A stretch of 64,000 nucleotides of DNA from Verrucomicrobiota bacterium (GTDB lineage: Bacteria; Verrucomicrobiota; Verrucomicrobiia; CAIQCK01), in the NCBI GenBank assembly GCA_016235595.1, contig JACRJX010000048.1, forward strand, positions 297,519 to 361,518, read 5' to 3'. Position numbers and translations under genes: made by a program. Positions 36,493 to 45,184 of the stretch are shown here, piece by piece. Position 1 is the stretch's first letter; each line of letters starts with the position of its first letter. The notes beneath the pieces are model-generated. The model was not told the origin of the DNA and made no database searches. It saw only the letters and a program-made list of their open reading frames with translations.

Positions 36493-37179
36493 GTGAAACG
36501 CCTCGTCGTATTCCTCATGGCTCTGTTGCTGGCTCCGCTTGCCTCGCCGCGCGCTGCCGAACCCATTACTGCGTTCACACCCGGCGCGCGCATCTTGTTT
36601 CAAGGCGACTCGATCACCGATGGCAATCGCGGGCGCAGCGCCGACCCGAACCACATCCTCGGTCACGGCTACGTCTTCATCATCGCGGCGCGGCATGGAG
36701 CGGCGTTTCCTGACGCGAAGCTCGATTTCATGAACCGCGGTGTCAGCGGCAACACGGTGCTTGATCTGGAGAAACGCTGGCAGAAAGACACGCTTGATCT
36801 GAATCCCGATGTGCTCAGCATCCTCATTGGCGTCAACGACAACAGCAAGGGCGTGCCGCTCGACCAATACGAGCAGGTTTATGACAAGCTCATCAGCGAA
36901 GCCAGGGCGGCGAATCCAAAACTCAAGCTGGTGCTGGGCGAGCCATTCGTGAAACCGACGGGCAAGGTCAATGACGGCATCCGCAAGCGGCAGGAGATCG
37001 TCGCCCGGCTGGCGAAGAAGCACGGCGCGGCGCTGGTGCGTTACCAGCGCGTGTTTGACGAAGCGGCGAAGCGAGCGCCGGCGGATTACTGGATTTGGGA
37101 CAACGTGCATCCGACTTATCGCGGACATCAACTCATGGCCGATGAATGGGAACGCGTGATCCGCGAGTGTTGGAAATAG
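36493..37179 (+). CDS. Secreted SGNH/GDSL hydrolase
   Basis: This 228-aa esterase has a signal peptide (MKRLVVFLMALLLAPLASPR) and the four SGNH blocks: FQGDSITDGNRG (catalytic Ser), NRGVSGNTVLDLE (oxyanion Gly), LIGVNDNSKG (Asn) and DNVHPTYRGHQLMADEW (catalytic Asp and His). Family members deacylate carbohydrates or lipids; here the fucosidase and other hydrolases downstream suggest polysaccharide deacetylation. 116 bases separate it from the fucosidase gene. Confidence 0.92.
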   Translation: MKRLVVFLMALLLAPLASPRAAEPITAFTPGARILFQGDSITDGNRGRSADPNHILGHGYVFIIAARHGAAFPDAKLDFMNRGVSGNTVLDLEKRWQKDTLDLNPDVLSILIGVNDNSKGVPLDQYEQVYDKLISEARAANPKLKLVLGEPFVKPTGKVNDGIRKRQEIVARLAKKHGAALVRYQRVFDEAAKRAPADYWIWDNVHPTYRGHQLMADEWERVIRECWK

Positions 37180-37295
37180 ACAGTCACGTGAAACGCAACA
37201 CGGCGCAGATGCGGCCCGAATCCGGGTCGGTGGACTGATTTCGCTGATTGCGATACTCTAGGTTGGTCGTGAATCTGAGAATGGACAAGGATGCT

Positions 37296-38303
37296 ATGAG
37301 AATCATTCGAATTGCCACATGGTTTTCACTCTTCACTTTGGCAGTTTTGCCATTCCGCGGACTGGCGGAACCCGCTGACATGGCCCGCCGCACGGCGGAA
37401 CTCAAGAGCCTCCGCTGGGGCATGTTCATCTGCTGGTCGTTCAGCACGTTTTCCGGCAAGGAATGGACTGGCGGTGTCACCGACGCAAGCTTCTTCAAGG
37501 CCACCGGCTGCGACACTGACCAATGGGCGCGCACGGCCAAGGAAGCGGGGATGGGCTATATCCTGTTCCTGACCAAGCACCACGACGGATTCTGTCTCTG
37601 GGACACGAAGACGACTGACCGCAAGGTGACAAAGTCGCCGCTCGGCCGCGACGTGCTCGCAGAGCTGCGCAAGAGTTGCGACAAGCACGGCATCAAGCTG
37701 GCGTTGTATTTCTCCGAGGGCGACTGGACGTGGCCCGGCGCGGTCGATGGCAAAGGCTGGAAAGCCGGCGTCGGCAAGAACCCGGAGATGAAGAAGGCGC
37801 AGCTCAAGGAATTGCTCACGCAATACGGCCCGGTCGAATACCTTTGGTTCGATCACGCCGTCGGGGACGGTGGCCTCAGCCATGCGGAGACGATCGCGTT
37901 TTGCAAATCGATTCAGCCCGGTTGCTTCGTCGGTTTCAATCACGGGGACCAGGCCGGCGCGGACATCCGGCTCGGCGAGATGGGCCGGCCCGGTCCGCTC
38001 GACGACCATGCTGCCGCGGGTCCGCACATGAGAGACGCGCCGAGCAAGAGCTACCGGCTTGCGGAGTTCACCTATCCGATATTGCCGGCGCACAAGGGCG
38101 GCGCGATGTGGTTCTACTCGCTGCCGATCCACGACGCGCTCTGTCTTCCTGTCGAGAAGCTTTACGCCGACTACCTTGGCGCGGTGAAATACGGCAACGT
38201 GTTCGCGCTCGATGTCGGTCCCGACTACGCGGGCCGGCTGCGCGAGATTGACGTGCAAACATTGCGCAAGGTTGGCGAGATGATTCGCGCAGGACAGCGT
38301 TGA
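37296..38303 (+). CDS. Secreted GH29-type alpha-L-fucosidase
   Basis: This 335-aa protein has a signal peptide (MRIIRIATWFSLFTLAVLPF, cleavage near GLA-E) and the GH29 catalytic barrel: ELKSLRWGMFICWSFSTFSG, ARTAKEAGMGYILFLTKHHD with the HHDGFCLW substrate motif, and the likely nucleophile Asp186 in YLWFDHAVGD. The C-terminal beta domain of longer fucosidases is missing. AAGGA precedes the ATG at 37296 by four bases and this start places the signal peptide at the N-terminus; ATG at 37281 is also in frame. The enzyme would release fucose or a related sugar outside the cytoplasm. A FucP-type transporter gene lies 4.4 kb downstream. Confidence 0.88.
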   Translation: MRIIRIATWFSLFTLAVLPFRGLAEPADMARRTAELKSLRWGMFICWSFSTFSGKEWTGGVTDASFFKATGCDTDQWARTAKEAGMGYILFLTKHHDGFCLWDTKTTDRKVTKSPLGRDVLAELRKSCDKHGIKLALYFSEGDWTWPGAVDGKGWKAGVGKNPEMKKAQLKELLTQYGPVEYLWFDHAVGDGGLSHAETIAFCKSIQPGCFVGFNHGDQAGADIRLGEMGRPGPLDDHAAAGPHMRDAPSKSYRLAEFTYPILPAHKGGAMWFYSLPIHDALCLPVEKLYADYLGAVKYGNVFALDVGPDYAGRLREIDVQTLRKVGEMIRAGQR

Positions 38304-38318
38304 ACCAAGGATCTCCCG

Positions 38319-39626
38319 GTGCTTCACGACCCAAGCCATCACACGCCGATGCCGTTGGCCGAGGCCATCGAACTCGGCCCGCGCGACAAGGACATTCTGC
38401 GCAGGCTCGCTAGCGAACTCGCCAGCATTGCTGCGTTGCCGGTGCATCGCGAGAAAGCGGTGCTCTGGCAGAAGCTCAACGACCTTCAGTCGGTCCGCCC
38501 GATGGTATGGATCAACGAGGTTTGCTGGCATGAGATGAACGCCGGCGATGAGTTGACGCTCCAGTGCGAGCACCCTTGGGCGCGCGAGCAGGAGGTGGAA
38601 TTGCGCCGCACGCTCTACCAGTGGCGCCACCTGCCCGGCGACATGATCGTCAGCGACTATCTCGCGTGCCCGTTGGCGATCCATAGCAGCGACTTTGGCA
38701 TCATGGAGCAGGTGGACATCGTCAAGACCGACGAGGCCAACGACGTCGTCTCACGCCACTACCACATCCAGATCAGCGACTTTGCCGACCTCGACAAAAT
38801 CAAGATGCCCATCATCACGCACAACGAGCAAGCGACGGCGTTCCGATTTGCGGCGATGAACGATGTGTATGCGGGCATCATGCCGGTGAAAAAGACCGGC
38901 CAGACGCATATCTGGTTTACGCCGTGGGATTGGCTCATCCGCTGGTGGGGAATTGAAGAAGCGATGCTCGATCTTTATGAGCGGCCCGACCTGGTCAATG
39001 CCGCGGTGGAGCGCATGACCGACGCGTGGATGGCAGAGCTGGACCAATTCGTGGCGATGAACCTGCTCTCGCTGGACTGCGACAACACGCGCATCGGCTC
39101 CGGCGGCTACGGCTATACGCGCGAGTTGCCCGGCGAAGACTTCAGTCCACAGTGCGTCAAGCCGCACAACATGTGGGGTTGCTCCAACGCGCAGATTTTC
39201 TCCGAAGTCTCGCCGGAGATGCACTGGGAGTTTGCGGTAAAGCACGATCTGCGGTGGCTGAAACGATGGGGCTTGAGCTACTATGGTTGTTGCGAGCCGC
39301 TCGACAAGAAGATGGAAATCCTGCGCCGCATTCCGAACCTGCGGAAGATCTCCGTCAACTACCGCTGCAACCTCGACCGCGTCGCGAGCGAGATCGGCCC
39401 GAAATACGTCTGGAGTTATAAACCAAATCCTGCTGTGCTAGCAGAAGATGGTTGGCGGCCGGCACTGGCACGCGCCGAAATGGCGCGCGTGGCGGAGAAG
39501 GCCCGCACTGTTGGCGCCCATGTCGAGTTTATCATGAAGGACATCTCCACCGTGCGCTACCACCCGGAGCGGCTCTGGGATTGGGCGCACATCGCGATGG
39601 AGGTGTCGGAAGAGTCATCGAAGTAG
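38319..39626 (+). CDS. UroD/MtaA-superfamily-like protein
   Basis: This 435-aa cytoplasmic protein resembles the uroporphyrinogen decarboxylase / corrinoid methyltransferase (MtaA) superfamily: HIQISDFADLDKIKMPIITH, IWFTPWDWLIRWWGIEEAML, DLYERPDLVNAAVERMTDAW, and the C-terminal KRWGLSYYGCCEPLDKKMEI, which recalls the metal-site Cys region of MtaA-like enzymes. It is not a genuine haem-pathway HemE, lacking its N-terminal signature. The start is GTG at 38319 with AAGGAT upstream; ATG at 38349 is an alternative. The gene lies 15 bases after the fucosidase gene and nine before the PhoD gene, so it belongs to the same transcription unit. Confidence 0.7.
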   Translation: MLHDPSHHTPMPLAEAIELGPRDKDILRRLASELASIAALPVHREKAVLWQKLNDLQSVRPMVWINEVCWHEMNAGDELTLQCEHPWAREQEVELRRTLYQWRHLPGDMIVSDYLACPLAIHSSDFGIMEQVDIVKTDEANDVVSRHYHIQISDFADLDKIKMPIITHNEQATAFRFAAMNDVYAGIMPVKKTGQTHIWFTPWDWLIRWWGIEEAMLDLYERPDLVNAAVERMTDAWMAELDQFVAMNLLSLDCDNTRIGSGGYGYTRELPGEDFSPQCVKPHNMWGCSNAQIFSEVSPEMHWEFAVKHDLRWLKRWGLSYYGCCEPLDKKMEILRRIPNLRKISVNYRCNLDRVASEIGPKYVWSYKPNPAVLAEDGWRPALARAEMARVAEKARTVGAHVEFIMKDISTVRYHPERLWDWAHIAMEVSEESSK

Positions 39627-39635
39627 GAACGAAAT

Positions 39636-41075
39636 ATGAAAACCATGGTTTCCCTTGCACTGACCGCAACGTTAATGATCGCTGCCGAGGGCGCGGAGAC
39701 GCCCTTATTCCACGCCCAAGGCGAGTTGGCTGGCGAACCCACGCAAACGACCGTCGTGCTGCAATCGCGGCTTACGGCCACCGGGGACTTGCGCGATGGC
39801 GACGTGCCCGGCGCGCCGGGCATGGCGAGCTTTGAGTTGTCGAGGGAGGCGGATTTCCAGACCGCGGTGGAGACGGAATGGTTGGAAGCGACGGCAGAGC
39901 GCGATTTCATTGTGAAGACCAAGGTCACCGGCTTGCAGCCTGAGACAAAGTATTACTACCGGCTGAATTTTGGAGCCACGCGCGAATCTGCCAAGCCCGG
40001 GCCGGTGCGCAGCTTCAAAACGCTGCCGGCGACCGATGCGGAGACCGCGGTCAAGTTCGTCATGGGCAACTGCATGAACTACGCGTTCTTCCAGCGCGGC
40101 CCCAAAGGCAACGGCGAAGGCGCGGCCTCTGCCGGGGACAGGAAGCTGGGCTATCCTTCGATGGAGGCGATTCGGAAATTGCAGCCGGACTTTTTCATCG
40201 GCGCGGGCGACAGCGTTTATTATGACCATCCCGCCGCCAAGGCCGCCACGACGCAGGAGGAGTTGCGGCGCAAGTGGCACGAGCAGTTCGTCCAGTCGCG
40301 GCTGGTGGCGCTCTTTGGCAACGTGCCGGCCTTCTGGCTCAAGGACGACCACGATTACCGCTACAACGACGCCGACCCCACTGGCGACAAATCGCCATCG
40401 CACAAGCTCGGCGTCCAGACCTTCCTCGAGCAACTCCCCGTCGTGGACCCGCTTGAGAAGAAGCCGATCACCTACCGCACCTACCGCGTCAACAGGTTCC
40501 TCCAGATATGGCTGCTTGAGGGCCGCGATTATCGCAGCGCGAACTCGATGACGGACGGCCCGACCAAATCCATCTGGGGTGAAACCCAGAAGTCGTGGTT
40601 GAGGCAGACGCTGCGCAACAGCGACGCGACGTTCAGGTTGATCATCTCGCCCACGCCGATGGTCGGCCCCGACGACGCGACGAAGCGCGACAACCACACC
40701 AACCCCGATGGCTTCCGCAAAGAAGGCGACAACTTCTTTGCGTGGCTCAAGGAACGAGGCATGAAGAACGTTTTCATCCTCTGCGGTGATCGCCACTGGC
40801 AATACCACTCCGTCCATCCGAGCGGCTACGAGGAGTTTTGCTGCGGTGCGCTCAACGACGAGAATTCGCGGCTGGGCCTCAAACCGGGCGATCCCAAGTC
40901 CACAGACCCGAAGGGTCTCGTCAAGCAACTCTACAGCCAGACCGAGAAATCCGGTGGGTTCCTGCAAGTGACCGTCTCGCCGGACAAGACGGCGGAATTC
41001 AGTTTCTTCGATGATCGCGGCGCCCTGCTATACAAGACGGTGAGGCCCACGGCGGCCAAGCCGGCGTCGAGGTAA
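39636..41075 (+). CDS. PhoD-like alkaline phosphatase D family protein
   Basis: This 479-aa protein has a signal peptide (MKTMVSLALTATLMIAAEGA) and an N-terminal fibronectin-like domain (LTATGDLRDGDVPGAPGMAS to TKVTGLQPETKYYYRLNFGA). The metallophosphatase domain follows: VMGNCMNYAFFQ, FIGAGDSVYYDHP, WLKDDHDYRYND and VFILCGDRHWQYHSVHPSG, the metal-binding blocks of PhoD. It is probably a periplasmic phosphodiesterase/monoesterase; GDRHWQYH replaces the family GDVHxxxx block. It starts nine bases after the UroD-like gene. Confidence 0.88.
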   Translation: MKTMVSLALTATLMIAAEGAETPLFHAQGELAGEPTQTTVVLQSRLTATGDLRDGDVPGAPGMASFELSREADFQTAVETEWLEATAERDFIVKTKVTGLQPETKYYYRLNFGATRESAKPGPVRSFKTLPATDAETAVKFVMGNCMNYAFFQRGPKGNGEGAASAGDRKLGYPSMEAIRKLQPDFFIGAGDSVYYDHPAAKAATTQEELRRKWHEQFVQSRLVALFGNVPAFWLKDDHDYRYNDADPTGDKSPSHKLGVQTFLEQLPVVDPLEKKPITYRTYRVNRFLQIWLLEGRDYRSANSMTDGPTKSIWGETQKSWLRQTLRNSDATFRLIISPTPMVGPDDATKRDNHTNPDGFRKEGDNFFAWLKERGMKNVFILCGDRHWQYHSVHPSGYEEFCCGALNDENSRLGLKPGDPKSTDPKGLVKQLYSQTEKSGGFLQVTVSPDKTAEFSFFDDRGALLYKTVRPTAAKPASR

Positions 41076-41124
41076 CGCCCAACTTGCAGTTGTCTCTGGC
41101 TTTCGTGGCCGCGCTGGCTGCGCA

Positions 41125-42576
41125 CTAGCGCAGTTTTCCAAGCATCTCCAGCAACGCCGTGATGATCTTGGTGGAGGCGTCCACCTCGAGACGGTTGGTG
41201 CCGAGCCATGTTTCGTAACCGCCGAGTTTGTGTTGCTCGGGCGTCGGCAGATAGCCGAAGTAGCCATGGGCCAGCGACATGACGAAGGTTGGCTTGAACG
41301 GGCTGCGCTTCTTCATTTCGAGACCGACCTCAACGAAAACCTCGGTCGGAATGGTGCCAATGCCGACATCACCGATGCGCAGCGCCTGCAACGGGATTTT
41401 GCCGCGTTGCGGATAGTCATTCACGCGCACCGTGCGATCGGCGTAGATTTCCTCCATCGTGTTCGGTTTCGCATCGGGCTTGATCTTGGCGAGGATGCCT
41501 TTCGCGCGCTCCAGTTGCTCCGGCGTCGGGTGACGGAAACCGATCTCCATGTCCTGAAACGCCGCGCCCAGCGGCACGGAGTCATGCCACTGGATGGCCT
41601 GATAGGCTTTGAACGTGGCATTCGCGACATCGTTGGCCACCAGCCGCATCTTCTCGTAGGACGCCATTTTTTCGCCGGGCTTGGTGAAATCAATGTTGTT
41701 GATGTTGCCGCTGGTGCCATTGCTCATCATTGCCACGAACGGCGGATCCTGGCGGTCGGCGCCGAGCAACTGCTGCATCCGGCTGCAAAACATGCCGTAG
41801 TAATCCGCCGAAATATCCGCGCCACGCACGCCGCCGACGTAGTGAAGCGAATAGTTGGCCAGCAACGCGATGGGCCGGCCTTCGGGCGATTGCACCGCGA
41901 TGAGACAGATTTCCGGATCCGTCGGGCCGGCAGGTTTGACGAGGTTGGCGTTGGCACGCGGCGGGTTCATCTTCACGAGGTCGTTGGTGCCGCCGAAGGG
42001 GGTGACGGGAACAGTGCCGGGTTTCATGAACCAGCGGCGGTTGAACACGTGGCGCGGCTCGGAGCCGGTCGCCCAACCGATGCGCGCGGGGGCAAGGTTG
42101 TTGATGGCGCAGTGCACCACGTCGGCGATGCGCCGCGCGACGAACTTTTGGTAATCGTCCAGTTCCGGACTGGTCGAGTAACGCTCGCCCAGCGCGCTGG
42201 TGGCCGAGTGCGTGTGTGTGCCCGACATCAGCAGGTTGGCGGCAGGCAGGCCGGTTTCCTTCTGAACGAGCCGGCGCGCTTCGTCGCACAAGTAACGTGA
42301 CAGGCCGATGAGGTCGCACACAACGAACGCCAGCCGCGTCTGGCCGTTGTCGAGGACGAGACAGCGCGCGTGCAGGTCGTCGTGGACGTTCTTCGATGGG
42401 AACGGATGAAACCCGCCGATGATGTTGCCGCCGAGGGAGGGCGTGATGTTGCTGGTGGCTGCGCCGGCGCGAAGCTGCGCGGAAGGGCCGGCAGCCACGG
42501 CGACAGAGATCGCGGCAAACAAGGCGAGCAGGCCAAACAGTGACGGGAGAAGGGAACGAACACGTTGCGAGTTCAT
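41125..42576 (-). CDS. Secreted neutral/alkaline ceramidase-like protein
   Basis: This 483-aa protein has a signal peptide (MNSQRVRSLLPSLFGLLALF, cleavage near AVAA) and matches the N-terminal domain of neutral ceramidases: LRAGAATSNITPSLGGNIIG, DDLHARCLVLDNG, LMSGTHTHSATSALG with the zinc-binding His pair, and NGTSGNINNIDF. Bacterial members without the C-terminal Ig-like domain are common in Planctomycetota and Verrucomicrobiota and may act on amide or ester substrates other than ceramide. I chose ATG at 42576, which puts the signal peptide first; the frame extends further upstream with no signal. It diverges from the FucP-like transporter gene, with 88 bases between. Confidence 0.85.
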   Translation of the reverse strand: MNSQRVRSLLPSLFGLLALFAAISVAVAAGPSAQLRAGAATSNITPSLGGNIIGGFHPFPSKNVHDDLHARCLVLDNGQTRLAFVVCDLIGLSRYLCDEARRLVQKETGLPAANLLMSGTHTHSATSALGERYSTSPELDDYQKFVARRIADVVHCAINNLAPARIGWATGSEPRHVFNRRWFMKPGTVPVTPFGGTNDLVKMNPPRANANLVKPAGPTDPEICLIAVQSPEGRPIALLANYSLHYVGGVRGADISADYYGMFCSRMQQLLGADRQDPPFVAMMSNGTSGNINNIDFTKPGEKMASYEKMRLVANDVANATFKAYQAIQWHDSVPLGAAFQDMEIGFRHPTPEQLERAKGILAKIKPDAKPNTMEEIYADRTVRVNDYPQRGKIPLQALRIGDVGIGTIPTEVFVEVGLEMKKRSPFKPTFVMSLAHGYFGYLPTPEQHKLGGYETWLGTNRLEVDASTKIITALLEMLGKLR

Positions 42577-42664
42577 GGGCCGCATTCTGCCGCGTCGGAG
42601 GTTCATCTGGCAAGCGCGGCTTTTGGCTGATACAAAGGCGCGGCGACCGCAAGGAGACAAACCG

Positions 42665-44020
42665 GTGAAGAAGCTTTCCAACATATTCCGCACGCCCGAC
42701 GGCACGAACCATCTGCTGACCTTCATGCTCGTGTGCAGCCTCTTCCTGCTCTGGGGACTCTGCAACGGGATGATTGACGTGCTGAACAAACATTTTCAGA
42801 ACTCGCTCGGTATCTCGAAGGCGCAATCGGCGTTCGTGCAGGGCGCGTGGTATGCCGCCTACTTTCTCATGGCGCTGCCGTCGGGCTGGGTGGCTCGTCG
42901 ATTCGGTTATCGCGGCGGCATCCTGACGGGACTGGGCATTGTCATCATCGGTTCGCTGCTGTTTGTGCCGGTGACAAAAATGCATGCGTCGCAGACGGCG
43001 ATGTTCGCGGCATTTCTTGGCGCGCTCTTCGTCGTCGGCTCCGGGCTGACGTTCCTGGAAACGGTGGCCAATCCCTACACGACCGTGCTCGGCCCGGTGG
43101 AGTCAGGCGTGTCGCGCATCAGCCTCGCGCAGAGCTGCAATGCCGTCGGCTGGATTCTTGGTCCCATCATCGGCAGCACGTTCATCCTGTCCAAGACTGA
43201 GCACGTCAACCGCAGCAACGAGGCGCTCTACCTGCCTTACCTCCTCGTGGCCGGCATCGTGGCGGTGCTGGTGGTCGTGTTCATCCTCGCACCCGTGCCG
43301 GACCTGCACGCCGAGCAGGAAGCCAGAACCGCGTCGCGCCCGACGCAGCACGAACGGCCGCTGTTCGAGGAGTGGCACTTCGTCCTTGCCATCGTTTCGC
43401 AGTTCCTCTACTGCGCCGCGCAAACCGGCATCTTCAGCTTCTTCATCAACTACGTGAAGGACCCCGCCTACATGCCGCCGCTGCCGGCGTGGATCGCCGA
43501 CATGCTGCCGATGGACATGAAGTATCTCCACACCGGCGCGTGGCACATGACCGAATACGGCGCCGGCATGCTGCTCTCCGTTGCGTTCGGTTTCTTTACG
43601 GTCGGCCGGTTCTCTGGCAGCGCAATCCTGCGCTTTGCCACGCCGCACATCACGCTCGGCTTCTACGCGTTTGCCAACGTCGTGATGATGTTCCTGGTTT
43701 GGCTTGGCCTCGGCTGGGTTTCGGTCGGCGCGTTGGTCATGAGCTTCTTCTTCATGTCCATCATGTATCCGACGCACTTCGCGCTCGCCATCCGCGGCCT
43801 CGGTGAGCGGACCAAACTCGGCGCGTCGTTCATGGTCACGGCCATCGTTGGCGGCTCGATCATGCCCATCCTGATGGGATGGCTGGCGGATCATTATTCG
43901 ATGGGCGTGGGATTCCTGATGCCGCTGGGGTGTTTCGCGGCGATCATGTGCTACGGCTTCTTCTGGCGGCGGTTCTTCATGCACGACATGGAGCCGGAGG
44001 AAGAAGGCGTCGGACATTAA
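42665..44020 (+). CDS. FucP-type MFS sugar transporter
   Basis: This 451-aa inner-membrane protein has about twelve hydrophobic helices and the FucP/sugar-symporter signatures: LLWGLCNGMIDVLNKHFQNS in helix 1, FLMALPSGWVARRFGYRGGI with the A motif after helix 2, and ETVANPYTTVLGPVESG (an NPY motif in the helix 4-5 region). It would import a deoxy-sugar, fucose or a related hexose, by proton symport. The start is GTG at 42665 with AAGGAG nine bases upstream. Together with the GH29 fucosidase gene it suggests a fucose salvage route, but no isomerase, kinase or aldolase is in the window. Confidence 0.9.
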   Translation: MKKLSNIFRTPDGTNHLLTFMLVCSLFLLWGLCNGMIDVLNKHFQNSLGISKAQSAFVQGAWYAAYFLMALPSGWVARRFGYRGGILTGLGIVIIGSLLFVPVTKMHASQTAMFAAFLGALFVVGSGLTFLETVANPYTTVLGPVESGVSRISLAQSCNAVGWILGPIIGSTFILSKTEHVNRSNEALYLPYLLVAGIVAVLVVVFILAPVPDLHAEQEARTASRPTQHERPLFEEWHFVLAIVSQFLYCAAQTGIFSFFINYVKDPAYMPPLPAWIADMLPMDMKYLHTGAWHMTEYGAGMLLSVAFGFFTVGRFSGSAILRFATPHITLGFYAFANVVMMFLVWLGLGWVSVGALVMSFFFMSIMYPTHFALAIRGLGERTKLGASFMVTAIVGGSIMPILMGWLADHYSMGVGFLMPLGCFAAIMCYGFFWRRFFMHDMEPEEEGVGH

Positions 44021-44026
44021 GACCGT

Positions 44027-44749
44027 TCACATGCGGTCTCTGCCGACTACTTGCTCCCAGACTTGGCCGATGGACCTGGCCTCCGGTGCAAGCCCCTGCA
44101 TTAACGCGCCGACAAGGGCAAGCACAACGATGGCGGACAGCGCCGGCAGCCATGTTTGGCGGATTACTGTCGTCAGCCAATGGTCCCCTTCGATACTGCG
44201 AAGCCGCCTGTAGAACGCGGAGACCAGCACAACATTCAGGAGCGCCTCCGCCAGCAATTCCGGCGCGATCCAAATGACCGCAAACAGCGGGGTGACCAGC
44301 CCGAACAACACACCTATCACGATCATCGGGAGGAAGCCTTCGTCAATGGCCCAGAGATCCGAAGTGGCTACGTCCAGCCATTCCCAACCCGACTTGGTGG
44401 TTGGTGCCGGATGGTCGGCATCTTTGGTGTCGAGTTCCGGCAGTTCACGGCCGGTCTCAATCCACTGCCGTTCCCACTCCGCCCACAACCGGATCAGCGC
44501 GATGAACGCGGTATAGGCGACCAGCACTGCGGCTGGGTATCGAATCCACATCTGGCGCACCCCCAGCCAAAGCATTGCCGCCGATGCCAAAAACCCGACC
44601 CCGCCGGTCACGAGCAACAAGACCATCACGATCAGCCGCGGGAACCGTTCGCGCTCGTAGTATCGCCGCAGCATGGACGCGGTGCGCTCACGCCAGCGTG
44701 GGTGCGTGCAGGTGTGAGAATTGAACCGGATATCGCGAAGCGTCTTCAT
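44027..44749 (-). CDS. Hypothetical membrane protein
   Basis: This 240-aa protein has about four to five membrane segments (LIVMVLLLVTGGVGFLASAA, AAVLVAYTAFIALIRLW, FLPMIVIGVLFGLVTPLFAV, LLAEALLNVVLVSAFYRR, LPALSAIVVLALVGALMQG), with a loop containing ELDTKDADHPAPTTKSG between the second and third. AGGA lies seven bases before the ATG at 44749, which favours this start over an upstream in-frame ATG. No family was recognised. It ends six bases after the convergent transporter gene. Confidence 0.65.
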   Translation of the reverse strand: MKTLRDIRFNSHTCTHPRWRERTASMLRRYYERERFPRLIVMVLLLVTGGVGFLASAAMLWLGVRQMWIRYPAAVLVAYTAFIALIRLWAEWERQWIETGRELPELDTKDADHPAPTTKSGWEWLDVATSDLWAIDEGFLPMIVIGVLFGLVTPLFAVIWIAPELLAEALLNVVLVSAFYRRLRSIEGDHWLTTVIRQTWLPALSAIVVLALVGALMQGLAPEARSIGQVWEQVVGRDRM

Positions 44750-44810
44750 GATATTCCTGGTTACCGTGTCGATTCGTGAGGCGGGCTCGATCAATCACTG
44801 ACACCACGGT

Positions 44811-45092
44811 TCATCCAAACCGGTAATGTTTGCGCACGGCCTTGATGACCTTCCATGTGCAGGACATGCCCGCGGGAAACGTCACCAAGTCGCCCTGGCC
44901 AAAGCGCACGGGTTTGCCGCCGGCGGGCGTTACCACCACGTCGCCTTCAAGCAGGTAACACGTTTCCGTTTCGTCGTAGTGCCATGGGAACTCCGAGGGT
45001 TCCTTTTCCCAAATCGGCCATCCCCGGACGCCTTCCGCGCCGAGCCGATCCTCGCCCGGATTATGTTCGACTTTGATTTCAGTCATGGTCAT
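44811..45092 (-). CDS. Small cupin-domain protein
   Basis: This 93-aa protein is a single cupin barrel: GWPIWEKEPSEFPWHYDETE and TCYLLEGDVVVTPAGG at the first motif, and KPVRFGQGDLVTFPAGMSCT at the second, the pattern of the DUF861/cupin_3 group. The metal-binding residues of motif 1 are partly replaced (WHYDETE), so activity is uncertain. It may bind a sugar or small molecule. The gene stands alone between a membrane protein gene and corA. Confidence 0.85.
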   Translation of the reverse strand: MTMTEIKVEHNPGEDRLGAEGVRGWPIWEKEPSEFPWHYDETETCYLLEGDVVVTPAGGKPVRFGQGDLVTFPAGMSCTWKVIKAVRKHYRFG

Positions 45093-45184
45093 CCCTCGTG
45101 TTCTGTCATGGCGCGCGTCATGAACTGAGTTGCCTGATCTTCACTGGATACACGATTGGCTCGTGCGGCACGCGGCAGGGTGGG

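Noticed and set aside
38319..39626. Calling the UroD-like gene hemE
   Set aside because: The protein lacks the HemE N-terminal signature and other tetrapyrrole genes are absent; it fits the wider UroD/MtaA superfamily only.
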